DNA of 64,000 bases from Roseovarius sp. THAF27 (GTDB taxonomy: Bacteria > Pseudomonadota > Alphaproteobacteria > Rhodobacterales > Rhodobacteraceae): the NCBI RefSeq assembly GCF_009363655.1, contig NZ_CP045393.1:1612001-1676000 (forward strand), given 5' to 3'. The notes under the pieces were generated by a model that saw only the letters and a list, made by a program, of their open reading frames with translations, had not been told where the DNA came from and did not search any database. The translations under genes and the position numbers were made by a program. Of the stretch, positions 25,388 to 34,654 are shown piece after piece (the stretch's first letter is position 1; every line of letters begins with the position of its first letter).

Positions 25388-26296
25388 TCAAAGCCGCGCG
25401 GTTCGGGCGCGCAGCTTGGGGTCGAGCGCATCGCGCAGCCCGTCGCCCATGAAATTCACGCTGAGGACGGTGAGCGAGATCATCAGACCCGGCCAGAACA
25501 CGCGCCAGGGGAACTCTGCCAGATAGACCACGCCATCGCTCAGAAGGCGCCCCCAGGTGGGAAAGTCGGATGGAAAACCCAGGCCCAGAAAGCTCAGGGC
25601 GCTTTCGGTTATGATCGCGTTGGCAATCCCGAGCGTGGCGGAAACCACCACCGGCGACAGGACGTTCGGCAGCACGTGCCGGGTGATCTGGCGAAAGCGC
25701 GTGGTTCCCGCGGCGCGTGCCGCCAGGATGTATTCGCGCTCCCGCACGCTCAGCACGTCGGCCCGCACGATCCGTGCCACGGGCATCCAGCTGGTCAGTC
25801 CGATCGCGGCGACGACCAAAAGGAAAATTCCCATCTCCGTCCCCACCGCGGCACTCAGCGCTTCGCGGAACAGCATCACGATGACCAGCAGCAACGGCAG
25901 AAGGGGCATGGACAGAAACAGGTCCGTCAGCCGCATCAACGGCCCGTCGAGCCGGGGAAAGAACCCGGCGGACACACCCACCAGCGTGCCCAGACATACC
26001 GACAGCACCATGGCCGCCAACCCGACCGCCAGCGAGATGCGTCCCCCCAGCAGCACCTGTGCCAGCACGTCCCGGCCCAGCTGATCGGTGCCGAAGGGAT
26101 GCGCCAGGCTGGGCGCCGCGTTGCGGGCGGAGAAATCCAGCGCATCGGGCGCGATGCTCCACAAGGCCGGGCCAAGCAGTACGGCCAGCACGATACCGGC
26201 AAAAAGATATGCGCCGAAGACGGCGCCCTTGTGGCGCAGGAACTGGCGCCGGACGTCGCGCCAGAGGCCGGTTTTCGCGGGCGAGCGGTCAGTCAT
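25388..26296 (-). CDS. Peptide ABC transporter permease (DppC-like)
   Basis: A 302-aa inner-membrane permease with the DppC/OppC N-terminal domain (RDVRRQFLRHKGAVFGAYLF), HPFGTDQLGRDVLAQVLLGGRISL, and the EAA loop REREYILAARAAGTTRFRQITRHVLPN that contacts the ATPase. Six transmembrane segments. The ATG at 26296 overlaps the upstream permease gene by 8 bp. Its partner ATPase is probably the fused protein at 22023, since no other ATPase is in this unit. Confidence 0.9.
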   Translation of the reverse strand: MTDRSPAKTGLWRDVRRQFLRHKGAVFGAYLFAGIVLAVLLGPALWSIAPDALDFSARNAAPSLAHPFGTDQLGRDVLAQVLLGGRISLAVGLAAMVLSVCLGTLVGVSAGFFPRLDGPLMRLTDLFLSMPLLPLLLVIVMLFREALSAAVGTEMGIFLLVVAAIGLTSWMPVARIVRADVLSVREREYILAARAAGTTRFRQITRHVLPNVLSPVVVSATLGIANAIITESALSFLGLGFPSDFPTWGRLLSDGVVYLAEFPWRVFWPGLMISLTVLSVNFMGDGLRDALDPKLRARTARL

Positions 26297-27296
26297 AACG
26301 GATTCTCGGATCGAGCAGACCATAGAGCAGGTCCGCAACCAGGTTGGCGAGGACGATCAGGACAGCGAACAGGAACGTCAGCGTCTGAACCATGGGCAGG
26401 TCGTTGGCCTTGATCGCCCCGATCAGCTGCGCGCCGATGCCGTTTATCGCGAACACCTGCTCGGTGATGATGGCCCCGCCGAACACCGCCGGGGCGCCCA
26501 GTGCAATGACGGTTACGACCGGGATCATCGAATTGCGCAGGACGTGCACCATCACCACCGCCCACTCTCCAAGCCCTTTGGCCCGCGCTGTGCGCACGTA
26601 ATCCTGGCCGAGGTTGTCCAGCATGGCAGAGCGCAGGTAGCGGCTGATCTGCGCCGTGGTCTGCACCGACAAGACCAGCACCGGCAAGACCATCTGCCGG
26701 ACCTGATAGATGAAGCTGTCCCAATCCCTCACGCTATGCGTCGTCTCGTAGATGAAGGGCAGCAGGTCGAGCTGAACCGCGAAGACATAGATGACCAAGG
26801 GGCCGGTCAGGAACGGTGGCAGGGAATAGCCCAGCATCGTCACGAAGGTGCCGGCGTTGTCGAAGACCGAATATTGGCGGTAGGCCGAGTAGATTCCGAT
26901 CGGCAACGCCACGAGAATGCCGACCACATAGGCCGTGCCGACGACCCAGAGGGTCTGGGGCAGGGCGCGGGCGATCTCGGCCATGACGGGCGCACGGCTC
27001 TGCCAGCTCAGGACACGCAGCTTTCCGTCGGCGAGGGATGTTCCGAACACGCTATCCAACAGCACTTGCGGCTCGATCCAGAAGAATTGCACCATCCACT
27101 TCCAGAACCGCACATGCACGGGCTCGCCAAGGCCGAGCGCCTCGCGCATCCGGGCCTTTACCTCGGGCGAAATCGTTTGGGGCAGGTTGCCCATGGGGTC
27201 GCCCGGCGCGAACTCCAGCAACAGAAAGATGATCAACGCGATCAGGATCAGGGCCGGTATCGACAGCAGCAATCGGCGCAAAGCGAATGTCAGCAT
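26289..27296 (-). CDS. Peptide ABC transporter permease (DppB-like)
   Basis: A 335-aa permease starting MLTFALRRLLLSIPALILIALIIFLLLEFAPGDP, the standard DppB/OppB first helix. Its EAA-type loop is QDYVRTARAKGLGEWAVVMVHVLRNSMIPVVT. The region FFWIEPQVLLDSVFGTSLAD is a periplasmic insert typical of the subgroup. The gene is 43 bp downstream of the substrate-binding protein gene and overlaps the second permease. Confidence 0.9.
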   Translation of the reverse strand: MLTFALRRLLLSIPALILIALIIFLLLEFAPGDPMGNLPQTISPEVKARMREALGLGEPVHVRFWKWMVQFFWIEPQVLLDSVFGTSLADGKLRVLSWQSRAPVMAEIARALPQTLWVVGTAYVVGILVALPIGIYSAYRQYSVFDNAGTFVTMLGYSLPPFLTGPLVIYVFAVQLDLLPFIYETTHSVRDWDSFIYQVRQMVLPVLVLSVQTTAQISRYLRSAMLDNLGQDYVRTARAKGLGEWAVVMVHVLRNSMIPVVTVIALGAPAVFGGAIITEQVFAINGIGAQLIGAIKANDLPMVQTLTFLFAVLIVLANLVADLLYGLLDPRIRYD

Positions 27297-27339
27297 TCAG
27301 CCATGTCCATTGGCGGCCCCCATCGTAGCCTTTTCGGGA

Positions 27340-29046
27340 TCACTCCGCCGACTTGCGGTACCAGTCCGCCGCGTTCCACAATTCGCTGTCCCAGGTGTTC
27401 ATGACGACACCACCCAGGCTGTCTACATGGGCCGAAACCCGCCCGCGATGTACCAGCGGCAGAATCGCGAAATCCTGCATCAGCATGTCGTTGAGCGCCC
27501 GCGCCAGTTCGGCACGAGCTTCCAGGCCCGCGGTTTCGCGAAACTCTTGCACCAGGGCGTCGTATGCCTCGTTGCAATAGCGCGGCATGTTGGTGCCCTG
27601 CCACTGGTTTTCCGGTGTCGGAATGCGGTCACATGTCCAGCTGGCCATATACGCCTCGGGGTCCGTGCCATCGAACATCTGGGCGTACATCTGCACGTCG
27701 GCAAAGAACTTCTGATAAGTGTCCGGACTGTTGGGATCGCTTCCGAAAAAGACGTTCCCGTCGATGCTGCGCAGCTCGGTTTCGACCCCGATCTCTGACC
27801 ACCAGCTCTTGATCGCCGCCTGAAAGGTCTGGCGGACCGCGTTGGTGGAGGTTTGAAACAGAATGCGCAGATCGATCCCGTCCTTGTCGCGGATGCCATC
27901 GCCATCACTGTCGGTCCAGCCGGCCGCGTCCAGCAGCGACTTCGCACCTGCCATGTCCTGGGTCTTGCAGGCCTCGTTGGCGTCGGAGGCATAGATTTCC
28001 GGCGCGGGCAGGATGTTGCAGGTCATCGCACCCGCCTCGCCATAGCCGATCTCGACGAGGATCGCCCGGTCGATCGCCAGGCTCAGGGCCTGGCGCACGG
28101 CGACATCGGTCAGAAACGGGTGGTCATGCGCCTGGGTCGAACGCTCGTCCCCAAGCGCCGCCGAGGGATCGGTCAGGTTGAGAACGACACGTTCCACCAG
28201 CGTCCCGAACGCCGAAACGATGCTGCCCTTGCCCGCCGCCTGCATCCCGTCCAGCACCTCGGGCGGCAGTTGCAGGTTCCAGGCGTAATCGTAGTCTGCG
28301 GTTTCCAGCACGGCCCGGCCCGCATTTTCGGCGGTGCCACCGCCCTTGATCAGCAAGCTGGCGAAGGCAGGCTTCTCGGGCTCCCGGAAATTCGGGTTGG
28401 CGGACATCTTGACGATGTCCCCCGCCCGGAACTCCTCCAACACGAACGGGCCGGTGCCTATGGGATAGAAATTGGCGTCTGTGCAGGTCGGCGCACGGTC
28501 GCCAAGGCAATCGGCGAATTGCCGTGCCTGAAGGATCGGGGCCGAGGATCCCACGAATGCGTCGTAGGGAAACGGCTTTGCCTCGTCGAAGCGTATGACG
28601 ACCGTCCGGTCATCCGGCGTATCGATGCCTGTGATCCCGGCGAACTTGTCGGCATGCGCGCAACCGCCACCCTCGGCGGTGCAGTATGTCCAGGTGAAAC
28701 GGACATCGCTGGAGGTGACGGGCGTGCCGTCGGACCAAAGCAGCCCGTCGGTCAGGGTCCAGGTGACGGATTTCATGTCTTCGCTGACGCCGCCGTTTTC
28801 CAGCGTCGGGATCTCGTCCACCAGCCACGGCACCATCGTGCCCGTCTCGTCGTAGCGCGCCAGCGGCTCGAGGACCAGGCTGGCGGACTCGATGTCCTTG
28901 ATGCCGCCTGTCAGATAGGGGTTCAGGATCGAAGGGGCCTGCCAGAAGATAACGTTGACCTGTCCATCGCTTGCCCGTTCCGCGGCGCAGACCTGCGCGA
29001 CGCTACATGCAAGCATCGCCGCCGCGGTCAGCTGTCCCCACTGCAT
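27340..29046 (-). CDS. Peptide ABC transporter periplasmic substrate-binding protein
   Basis: A 568-aa family-5 extracellular solute-binding protein. Signal peptide (LTAAAMLACSVAQVCAAE) with a likely cleavage after AxA. The body has NPYLTGGIKDIESASLVLEPLARYDETGTMVPWLVDEIP and the C-lobe DMLMQDFAILPLVHRGRVSAHV, as in DppA/OppA. First gene of the leftward transporter unit, with AAGGGG upstream. The ligand is unknown; the fused ATPase and M20 acylase suggest peptides or N-acyl amino acids. Confidence 0.88.
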   Translation of the reverse strand: MQWGQLTAAAMLACSVAQVCAAERASDGQVNVIFWQAPSILNPYLTGGIKDIESASLVLEPLARYDETGTMVPWLVDEIPTLENGGVSEDMKSVTWTLTDGLLWSDGTPVTSSDVRFTWTYCTAEGGGCAHADKFAGITGIDTPDDRTVVIRFDEAKPFPYDAFVGSSAPILQARQFADCLGDRAPTCTDANFYPIGTGPFVLEEFRAGDIVKMSANPNFREPEKPAFASLLIKGGGTAENAGRAVLETADYDYAWNLQLPPEVLDGMQAAGKGSIVSAFGTLVERVVLNLTDPSAALGDERSTQAHDHPFLTDVAVRQALSLAIDRAILVEIGYGEAGAMTCNILPAPEIYASDANEACKTQDMAGAKSLLDAAGWTDSDGDGIRDKDGIDLRILFQTSTNAVRQTFQAAIKSWWSEIGVETELRSIDGNVFFGSDPNSPDTYQKFFADVQMYAQMFDGTDPEAYMASWTCDRIPTPENQWQGTNMPRYCNEAYDALVQEFRETAGLEARAELARALNDMLMQDFAILPLVHRGRVSAHVDSLGGVVMNTWDSELWNAADWYRKSAE

Positions 29047-29243
29047 CCCCGTGTCCCCTTTTGGTTCGTGCCACCTCCCACGACGCCGACAATGGCCTGT
29101 CGTGAACCCCTGGGTCGTGTGAGTGACGGGGTCCGGGCGTATGACGACGGCATCTGACCATTTGCCCGGCGGAAAATCAAGCGGTCAGCCCGGTCAGGGC
29201 AGACCGAAGACGCGACAAAACCTGTCTGCGCAAATTATGGGAT

Positions 29244-29789
29244 CTACCTGGCGCCCGGCGCGATGATCATAATCATCTGGCGGCCTTCCATCTTCGGCAT
29301 GTTCTCGACCTTGCCGATTTCCTTGATGTCCTCGGCCACGCGTTGCAACAGGTCGCGGCCCAGGTCCTGGTGCGCCATTTCGCGGCCACGGAAGCGCAGC
29401 GTGATCTTCACCTTGTCGCCATTCTCAAGAAACCGAAAGACGTTGCGCATCTTGACGTCATAGTCGTGCGTATCGGTGTTGGGGCGGAACTTCACCTCCT
29501 TCACCTCGATGACCTTCTGCTTCTTGCGCGCCTCGGACTCGCGCTTCTGCTGTTCGTACTTGTACTTGCCGTAATCCATGATCTTGCAGACCGGCGGATT
29601 GGCGTTCGGCGAAATCTCCACGAGGTCCAGACCGGCCTCTTCCGCCATGCCCATGGCCCGTTCTGGCGTCACGACGCCAACGTTTTCGCCATCCGCGCCG
29701 ATCAGGCGGATTTCCGGAACGCGGATTTTATCGTTGATGCGGGGGCCGGTGTCGCGCGTCGGGGGCGCGTTGTGTGGTCTGCGGGCTAT
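29244..29789 (-). CDS. infC: Translation initiation factor IF-3 with a probable AUA start
   Basis: Keeps 30S subunits apart from 50S and checks initiator tRNA pairing. Both domains are intact: N-domain ([26 protein letters not shown]), linker, and C-domain ([20 protein letters not shown]). The best start is an ATA at 29787-29789 ([10 protein letters not shown]), giving 181 aa against 180 in E. coli, with GAAGGA eight bases upstream. No ATG or GTG is available at the expected place. Upstream TTG codons lack a ribosome-binding site. E. coli infC uses AUU for autoregulation, so a rare start here is expected. Confidence 0.92.
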   Translation of the reverse strand: MARRPHNAPPTRDTGPRINDKIRVPEIRLIGADGENVGVVTPERAMGMAEEAGLDLVEISPNANPPVCKIMDYGKYKYEQQKRESEARKKQKVIEVKEVKFRPNTDTHDYDVKMRNVFRFLENGDKVKITLRFRGREMAHQDLGRDLLQRVAEDIKEIGKVENMPKMEGRQMIMIIAPGAR

Positions 29790-29992
29790 GGTTTTTGTCC
29801 TTCGATCGTTCAACAAGTTTGAGGTCGCAAGGTAACTGCGGCCAAGGGGTGTTTCAAGCGGCAAAATGGGCTGTCAGTGCCCCAAGCGAAGGTAATTTCC
29901 CCTTGCGCACGCCGATTTTACGCTTCATCTCGAAGCAACGTTAAGGCAGGCTGTGACTGTCTCTAGATACCTGCCAGTTGAGGGGAATACCA

Positions 29993-30835
29993 ATGAGAAA
30001 CATTTTGTGGCTGATCGTCGCCTTCGCCATTCTTGCCGGCGGCTACATGCTGTTCACCGGCAAGTCTCCGCAGGAGGTCGTGGAAGAGGTCTCCGAGACC
30101 GTGTCGACACCCGAGGAGCTGGAAAGTGCCGGCGATGCCGCCGGTGAAGCGGTCGAGAACGCCGTCGAGGACACCGGCCAAGCGCTCGACGAGGCTGCCG
30201 AGGCGACCGAGGAGGCTGCCGAAGATGCCGCGGCGGCCGCAGAAGGTGCTGTCGATGCTGCCGGGGACGCGGCCGATGAAGCGGCGCAGGACGCGGTCGA
30301 GGCCGGCGACGATGCGGCCAATTTCGCCGAGGACACCGCGTCGGATGCCGCCAACACGGCCAGTGAAGCCGCGGATGATGCGGCGGAAGCCGCCGCCGAC
30401 GCCGCGGATGCGACCGAGCAGACAGCCGAGGAAGTCGCCGAAGAAACAACGCAAGCCGCCTCGGACGCCGCAGATGCCGCCGCCGACACTGCAAGCGACG
30501 CGGCTGATGCGACGGAAGCAACCGCCGAGGATGCGGCTGACGAGGCCGCGGATGCGACGAGCGATGCGGCAACTGCAACCGAAAACGCGGCGGAAGACGC
30601 CGCGAGCGCTACCGAAGACGCCGCGACCGAAGCCGGGGAGGCGTCCGAGAACTCCATCGAGCAGTTGCTGACGCCCGAGGGGTTCGATTACGACAAGGTT
30701 GCGGACTACATCGACAATTCCGACCTTGGCCCGGTGCAGAAGACAGGGCTGAAATCCAGCCTGGAAGCCGCGCGGGACAATCCCGATATGTTGGACAGCG
30801 CGCTGGACGCGGTGCGTGAAGCGCTCAACATCTGA
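29993..30835 (+). CDS. Membrane-anchored Ala/Asp/Glu-rich low-complexity protein
   Basis: A 280-aa protein. One N-terminal transmembrane segment (ILWLIVAFAILAGGYMLF), then about 190 residues almost entirely of A, D, E, T and S in loose short repeats (DAADAAADTASDAADAT), highly acidic and predicted helical. It ends in an ordered domain of about 60 residues (SIEQLLTPEGFDYDKVADYIDNSD onward). Start ATG has GAGGGG upstream, and a strong terminator follows. It resembles LEA-like or apolipoprotein-like amphipathic helices. I know no function; a periplasmic spacer or stress protectant is conceivable. Confidence 0.75.
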   Translation: MRNILWLIVAFAILAGGYMLFTGKSPQEVVEEVSETVSTPEELESAGDAAGEAVENAVEDTGQALDEAAEATEEAAEDAAAAAEGAVDAAGDAADEAAQDAVEAGDDAANFAEDTASDAANTASEAADDAAEAAADAADATEQTAEEVAEETTQAASDAADAAADTASDAADATEATAEDAADEAADATSDAATATENAAEDAASATEDAATEAGEASENSIEQLLTPEGFDYDKVADYIDNSDLGPVQKTGLKSSLEAARDNPDMLDSALDAVREALNI

Positions 30836-30860
30836 TCGTATCAGGCTGCTGAAACAAGAA

Positions 30861-30890
30861 AACCCGCGCTGCGATCAGCGCGGGTTTTTT
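30861..30890. terminator. Bidirectional rho-independent terminator
   Basis: The stem is AACCCGCGCT and its complement around GCGAT, followed by TTTTTT on the plus strand and preceded by AAAA, which reads as TTTT on the minus strand. It sits between two converging genes (the acidic protein and ferredoxin reductase) and can end both transcripts. Confidence 0.85.
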
Positions 30891-30908
30891 CGTGTTTGCT
30901 GACGAGGT

Positions 30909-31754
30909 TCAGTCGAGAAAGGCTTTTTCGACCACGTATTCCTTCGGATCGGAGTTGGCACCCTCGCGCAGGCCGTATTCCTCCAGCATTTCCTTGATCT
31001 CGAGGTTGAACGCCAAGTTGCCACAGACCATCGCGCGGTCGATCTCGGGCGTAAGAGGCTCAACCCCCAGGTCTTCGAAGACTTCGCCCTTGCGCATCAA
31101 GTCTGTGATGCGGCCCATCTTCGTGCTCTCCTCTCGCGTTGTGGTGGGGTAATAGCGCAGCTTCTCGTGAAAGCCTTCGCCGATCAGTTCGGCCAGCATC
31201 TCGTCGGTGCGGATGCCGTCGATCAGCTCCTTGCCATAGGTCAGCTCACCCACCTCGCGGCAGGTATGGGTGATGATCACCTCGTCATAATCGGTATAGG
31301 TTTGCGGATCGCGCAACAGCGAGGCGAAAGGCGCAAAGCCGGTGCCCGTTGCGAAAAGCCAAAGGCGCTTGCCCGGCAAAAGGGCGTCATGCACCAGCGT
31401 TCCCACGGGCTTGGGTCGCAGGATGATCTCATCGCCCGGCTGGATATGCTGCAGGCGGCTGGTCAGGGGGCCGTCCTGCACCTTGATCGAGTAAAACTCC
31501 AGCTCGTCGTCCCAGGACGGCGAGGCGATGGAATAGGCCCGCAGCAGGGGCTTTTCCTTGCCGGTCTTCTCGTCTTTCTGCATCAGCCCGATCATCACGA
31601 ACTCGCCCGAGCGGAAACGCAGGCTGGCGGGTCGGGTGGTGCGGAAGGAAAACAGCCGGTCGGTCCAGTGTTTGACCGCCGTCACGGTCTGGGCATCGGG
31701 CAGGGTGGGGACTTTGACGGGTTTCGCTTCGGTCACGGTCACGGTCTCGTTCAT
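30909..31754 (-). CDS. fpr: Ferredoxin--NADP(+) reductase
   Basis: A 281-aa bacterial-type FAD protein: FRTTRPASLRFRSGEFVMIGL, the FAD motif RAYSIASP, NADP-binding ATGTGFAPFASLLRD, and the C-terminal family signature CGNLAFNLEIKEMLEEYGLREG. It passes electrons between NADPH and ferredoxin or flavodoxin. It is the last leftward gene after the cysteine operon (71-bp gap), so it may supply reduced ferredoxin to the sulfite reductase encoded upstream. Start ATG at 31754 rather than a TTG two codons earlier. Confidence 0.92.
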   Translation of the reverse strand: MNETVTVTEAKPVKVPTLPDAQTVTAVKHWTDRLFSFRTTRPASLRFRSGEFVMIGLMQKDEKTGKEKPLLRAYSIASPSWDDELEFYSIKVQDGPLTSRLQHIQPGDEIILRPKPVGTLVHDALLPGKRLWLFATGTGFAPFASLLRDPQTYTDYDEVIITHTCREVGELTYGKELIDGIRTDEMLAELIGEGFHEKLRYYPTTTREESTKMGRITDLMRKGEVFEDLGVEPLTPEIDRAMVCGNLAFNLEIKEMLEEYGLREGANSDPKEYVVEKAFLD

Positions 31755-31825
31755 CAGCAATCATAGCCCGGGGTCTTAGCCCGGGCGCCTCCTCGTATAC
31801 TTTGATTCAGGTCAGATGACAGGGG

Positions 31826-32257
31826 TTATTCGGCGGGAATCCTGCCGCGCTCGGCGCCGCGCAGGCGCGCCTGGTAGTCATGCGCCTGCCAATCCGCCCG
31901 GAACAGCCATTGGTCCTCGGGCTGCCGTTGGGCCAGGTCGTCCGAGATTTCGACCTCGTCGAAACCGGCCCGGCGCGCCATCGCGTACTGGTCGGCGATG
32001 ACATGGCCGCGCGCCCGCAGGCGCCCCTTGAAGCCCATCAGCCGGAGTTGCCGCGCGATGGTGAAGCCGCGCCCGTCGGAAAAGCTGGGAAAGTCGACGC
32101 GGATCATCGGGATGTCAGATATCCGCCCGGCCAGTTCATTGGGGTCGTTGCTGGACGCAAGATCGATGGCACAGCCAGGATGCGCGTCGTTCAGCGCGGC
32201 GATGGGGCCATCCCAGTCGTCGCTTGTAAAGCCTTGATCGGTCACGATAACGCTCAT
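31826..32257 (-). CDS. DUF934 protein of the sulfate assimilation operon
   Basis: A 143-aa protein starting MSVIVTDQGFTSDDW and containing MIRVDFPSFSDGRGFTIARQLR, the conserved DUF934 core. Members are nearly always next to cysI/cysH and are called putative oxidoreductases; the function is unproven. Its ATG overlaps the cysH stop (4 bp), so it is translationally coupled. AGGAGA lies upstream. Confidence 0.85.
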   Translation of the reverse strand: MSVIVTDQGFTSDDWDGPIAALNDAHPGCAIDLASSNDPNELAGRISDIPMIRVDFPSFSDGRGFTIARQLRLMGFKGRLRARGHVIADQYAMARRAGFDEVEISDDLAQRQPEDQWLFRADWQAHDYQARLRGAERGRIPAE

Positions 32258-33000
32258 GCCGTTTCTCCTGTTCTGACGGGTTTTCCGTTGACGAAATGAA
32301 TGCCGCATTCGGATTTGTCGGAGCCGCGCCAGCGGCCCGCGCGGGCGTCTTCGCCGGCGGCCACACGGCTGGTGCAGGGTTTGCACCCGATGGAAGGATA
32401 GCCCTGCGCCACCAGCGGATGCCGGGGCAGGCGGTTTTCTTCCATGTAGGTCTGCACGTCTTCGCGGGTCCAATGCGCCAGCGGGTTGACCTTCATCCGG
32501 CCCGTGGACTCTTCGGTCTCGAAGAAATCGAGCGCCGCCCGGTCACCGCCGTGATAGCGTTTGCGCCCGGTGATCCAGCCGTCGAACCCTTGCAACGCGT
32601 ATTGCAGAGGCACCGTCTTGCGCAGGGTGCAGCAGGCGTCGGTGTCGGATTGGTGCAGGGTCCCGTTGGGGTCCTGCCGGGCCACCGCGTCGGTGTCGGG
32701 ACGAATGATGCGCAGGTCCTTCAGACCCAGCCGCTCGGCCAGTTCCTGCTGGTAGACCAGCGTTTCGGCAAACAGCATCTCGGTATCGAGAAAGATCACC
32801 GGCGTGTCGCGCTTCAGCACCGAAATCATGTGCAAAAGCACCACGGATTCCGCGCCGAAGCTGGACACGAGCGCCAGCTTGCCCGCCTCGGGGCTGGCCA
32901 GCGCATGGCGCAGCACGGCGGTGGCGGAGTTCAGGCGATACCACTCGTTCAGACCCGAGACCCGGGTCGGCAGGCTGGTGTCGATCTTACTCTGCAGCAT
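32254..33000 (-). CDS. cysH: APS/PAPS reductase
   Basis: Reduces adenylyl sulfate to sulfite using thioredoxin or glutaredoxin. The 248-aa protein has the PP-loop LVSSFGAESVVLLHM, the Fe-S cysteines ACCTLRK and GCKPCT, and the catalytic tail SECGIH. Presence of both CC and CxxC points to a [4Fe-4S] enzyme using APS rather than the E. coli PAPS type. It overlaps cysI by 14 bp and the DUF934 gene by 4 bp. Confidence 0.93.
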   Translation of the reverse strand: MLQSKIDTSLPTRVSGLNEWYRLNSATAVLRHALASPEAGKLALVSSFGAESVVLLHMISVLKRDTPVIFLDTEMLFAETLVYQQELAERLGLKDLRIIRPDTDAVARQDPNGTLHQSDTDACCTLRKTVPLQYALQGFDGWITGRKRYHGGDRAALDFFETEESTGRMKVNPLAHWTREDVQTYMEENRLPRHPLVAQGYPSIGCKPCTSRVAAGEDARAGRWRGSDKSECGIHFVNGKPVRTGETA

Positions 33001-34654
33001 AGGCCTTGTCCTGTTCGTAGAGGGCGGTCTTGAACGGCGCCATGCCGACACGGCGGTAGAATTGCAGGAACGTCTCGTCCCGGTCCTGCCGCTGGTCGAG
33101 ATAGGTCTCGACGATGCGTTCGACGGCCGGAATGATCTCGTCGGCCGAGAAGCCCGGTCCGGTACGGTCGCCGATAGCCGCGGTCTCGGTGTGGTCGCCA
33201 CCCAGCGTGATCTGGTAGTTCTCGACGCCTGCGCGATCGAGCCCGAGGATACCGATATGGCCCACGTGGTGATGGCCGCAGGCGTTGATGCAGCCCGAGA
33301 TCTTGATCTTCAGCTCGCCGATATCATGCTCCAGCTTCAACTCGTCGAAGCGGGTTGCGATTTGCTGGGCGATCGGGATGGATCGCGCTGTGGCAAGCGC
33401 GCAGTAATCCATGCCGGGGCAGGCGATGATATCCGAGATCAGGCCGATATTCGCCGTGGCCAGCCCGTGCTTTTTCAGAATGGCGTGCAGCGTGGGCAGG
33501 TGCGACTTATGCACATGCGGCAGGATCACGTTCTGCTCGTGGCTGATGCGTAGTTCGTCATGGCCGTTGAACTCGGCAAGGTCGGCCATCACCCGCATCT
33601 GGTCCGCCGTGGCGTCACCGGGCGTGGCGCCATGGGCCTTGAGGCTGATCTGGACGATTGAATATCCCGGCGCCTTGTGGGCGACGAGGTTCGTGTCGGC
33701 CCAGGACCGGAAGATCGGGTCGGTCTTGTACGTGGTCTCGAACACCTCGGTGCCGTCCTGCCGGAAGACGGGCGGGGCGAAGGCGGTCTTGATGTCTTCG
33801 AAGAGAGCGACGTCGATGCCCGAAAACGCGGGGCGGATAATCTCGAACCGCTCCTGAACCCGGGCGCGGATATCGTCGATGCCATGCTCGTGCACGGTGA
33901 TCTTGATGCGCGACTTGTACTTGTTGTCGCGCCGGCCCAGCAGGTTCCAGACGCTGACCGTGGCCTCGATATAGGGCAGCAGGTCTTCCTGGCTGACGAA
34001 ATCGGACAGTACCTTGCCGATCATCGGCGTCCGGCCAAGGCCACCGCCGACGAGAACGCGGTAACCGATTTCGCCGTCACGCTCGACGATCTGGATGCCG
34101 ATATCATGCGCCTTGATCACGGCGCGGTCGTTCGGGCTGCCGGTCACGGCGATCTTGAACTTGCGCGGCAGGAACTGGAATTCCGGGTGATCGGTGGACC
34201 ATTGCCGCAAGAGTTCGGCCACCGGGCGCGGATCGGCGATCTCGTCCTCGGCGGCGCCTGCGAAATGGTCAGCCGTCACGTTGCGGATGGTGTTGCCGGA
34301 GGTCTGGATGGCGTGCATCTCGACCTCGGCAAGCGCATCGAGGATTTCCGGCACGTCACGCAGCTCGGGCCAGTTGAACTGGATGTTCTGGCGCGTGGTG
34401 AAATGGCCGTAGCCCTTGTCCCACGTCTCGGCGATATGGGCGAGCTGGCGCATCTGGCGCGAATTGAGCGTGCCATAGGGAATCGCCACACGCAGCATGT
34501 AGGCGTGCAGTTGCAGATAAAGGCCGTTCATCAGGCGCAGCGGCTTGAACTCGTCCTCGGTCAGGTTGCCGGCGATGCGGCGCTCGACCTGGGCGCGAAA
34601 CTGGCGGTTGCGCTCGGCCACGAAGGCCGCGTCGAATTCGGAATAGGAATACAT
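32987..34654 (-). CDS. cysI: Sulfite reductase hemoprotein (nitrite/sulfite reductase family)
   Basis: A 555-aa siroheme/[4Fe-4S] enzyme. It has two ferredoxin-like half domains, the cluster-siroheme cysteines in CPGMDYCALATAR and KISGCINACGHHHVGHIG, and the substrate arginines in the GYGHFTTRQNIQFNWPEL region. It reduces sulfite to sulfide with six electrons. No cysJ flavoprotein is present, so electrons probably come from ferredoxin, possibly through the fpr product encoded at 30909. The start shares one base with the DUF2849 stop (TGATG). Confidence 0.92.
   Translation of the reverse strand: MYSYSEFDAAFVAERNRQFRAQVERRIAGNLTEDEFKPLRLMNGLYLQLHAYMLRVAIPYGTLNSRQMRQLAHIAETWDKGYGHFTTRQNIQFNWPELRDVPEILDALAEVEMHAIQTSGNTIRNVTADHFAGAAEDEIADPRPVAELLRQWSTDHPEFQFLPRKFKIAVTGSPNDRAVIKAHDIGIQIVERDGEIGYRVLVGGGLGRTPMIGKVLSDFVSQEDLLPYIEATVSVWNLLGRRDNKYKSRIKITVHEHGIDDIRARVQERFEIIRPAFSGIDVALFEDIKTAFAPPVFRQDGTEVFETTYKTDPIFRSWADTNLVAHKAPGYSIVQISLKAHGATPGDATADQMRVMADLAEFNGHDELRISHEQNVILPHVHKSHLPTLHAILKKHGLATANIGLISDIIACPGMDYCALATARSIPIAQQIATRFDELKLEHDIGELKIKISGCINACGHHHVGHIGILGLDRAGVENYQITLGGDHTETAAIGDRTGPGFSADEIIPAVERIVETYLDQRQDRDETFLQFYRRVGMAPFKTALYEQDKAYAAE

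Noticed and set aside
30100..30650. Short repeated units resembling a CRISPR array or minisatellite
   Set aside because: They lie in one open frame with a membrane anchor and ordered end; repeats follow codon periodicity (Ala/Asp/Glu codons) and have no spacers.
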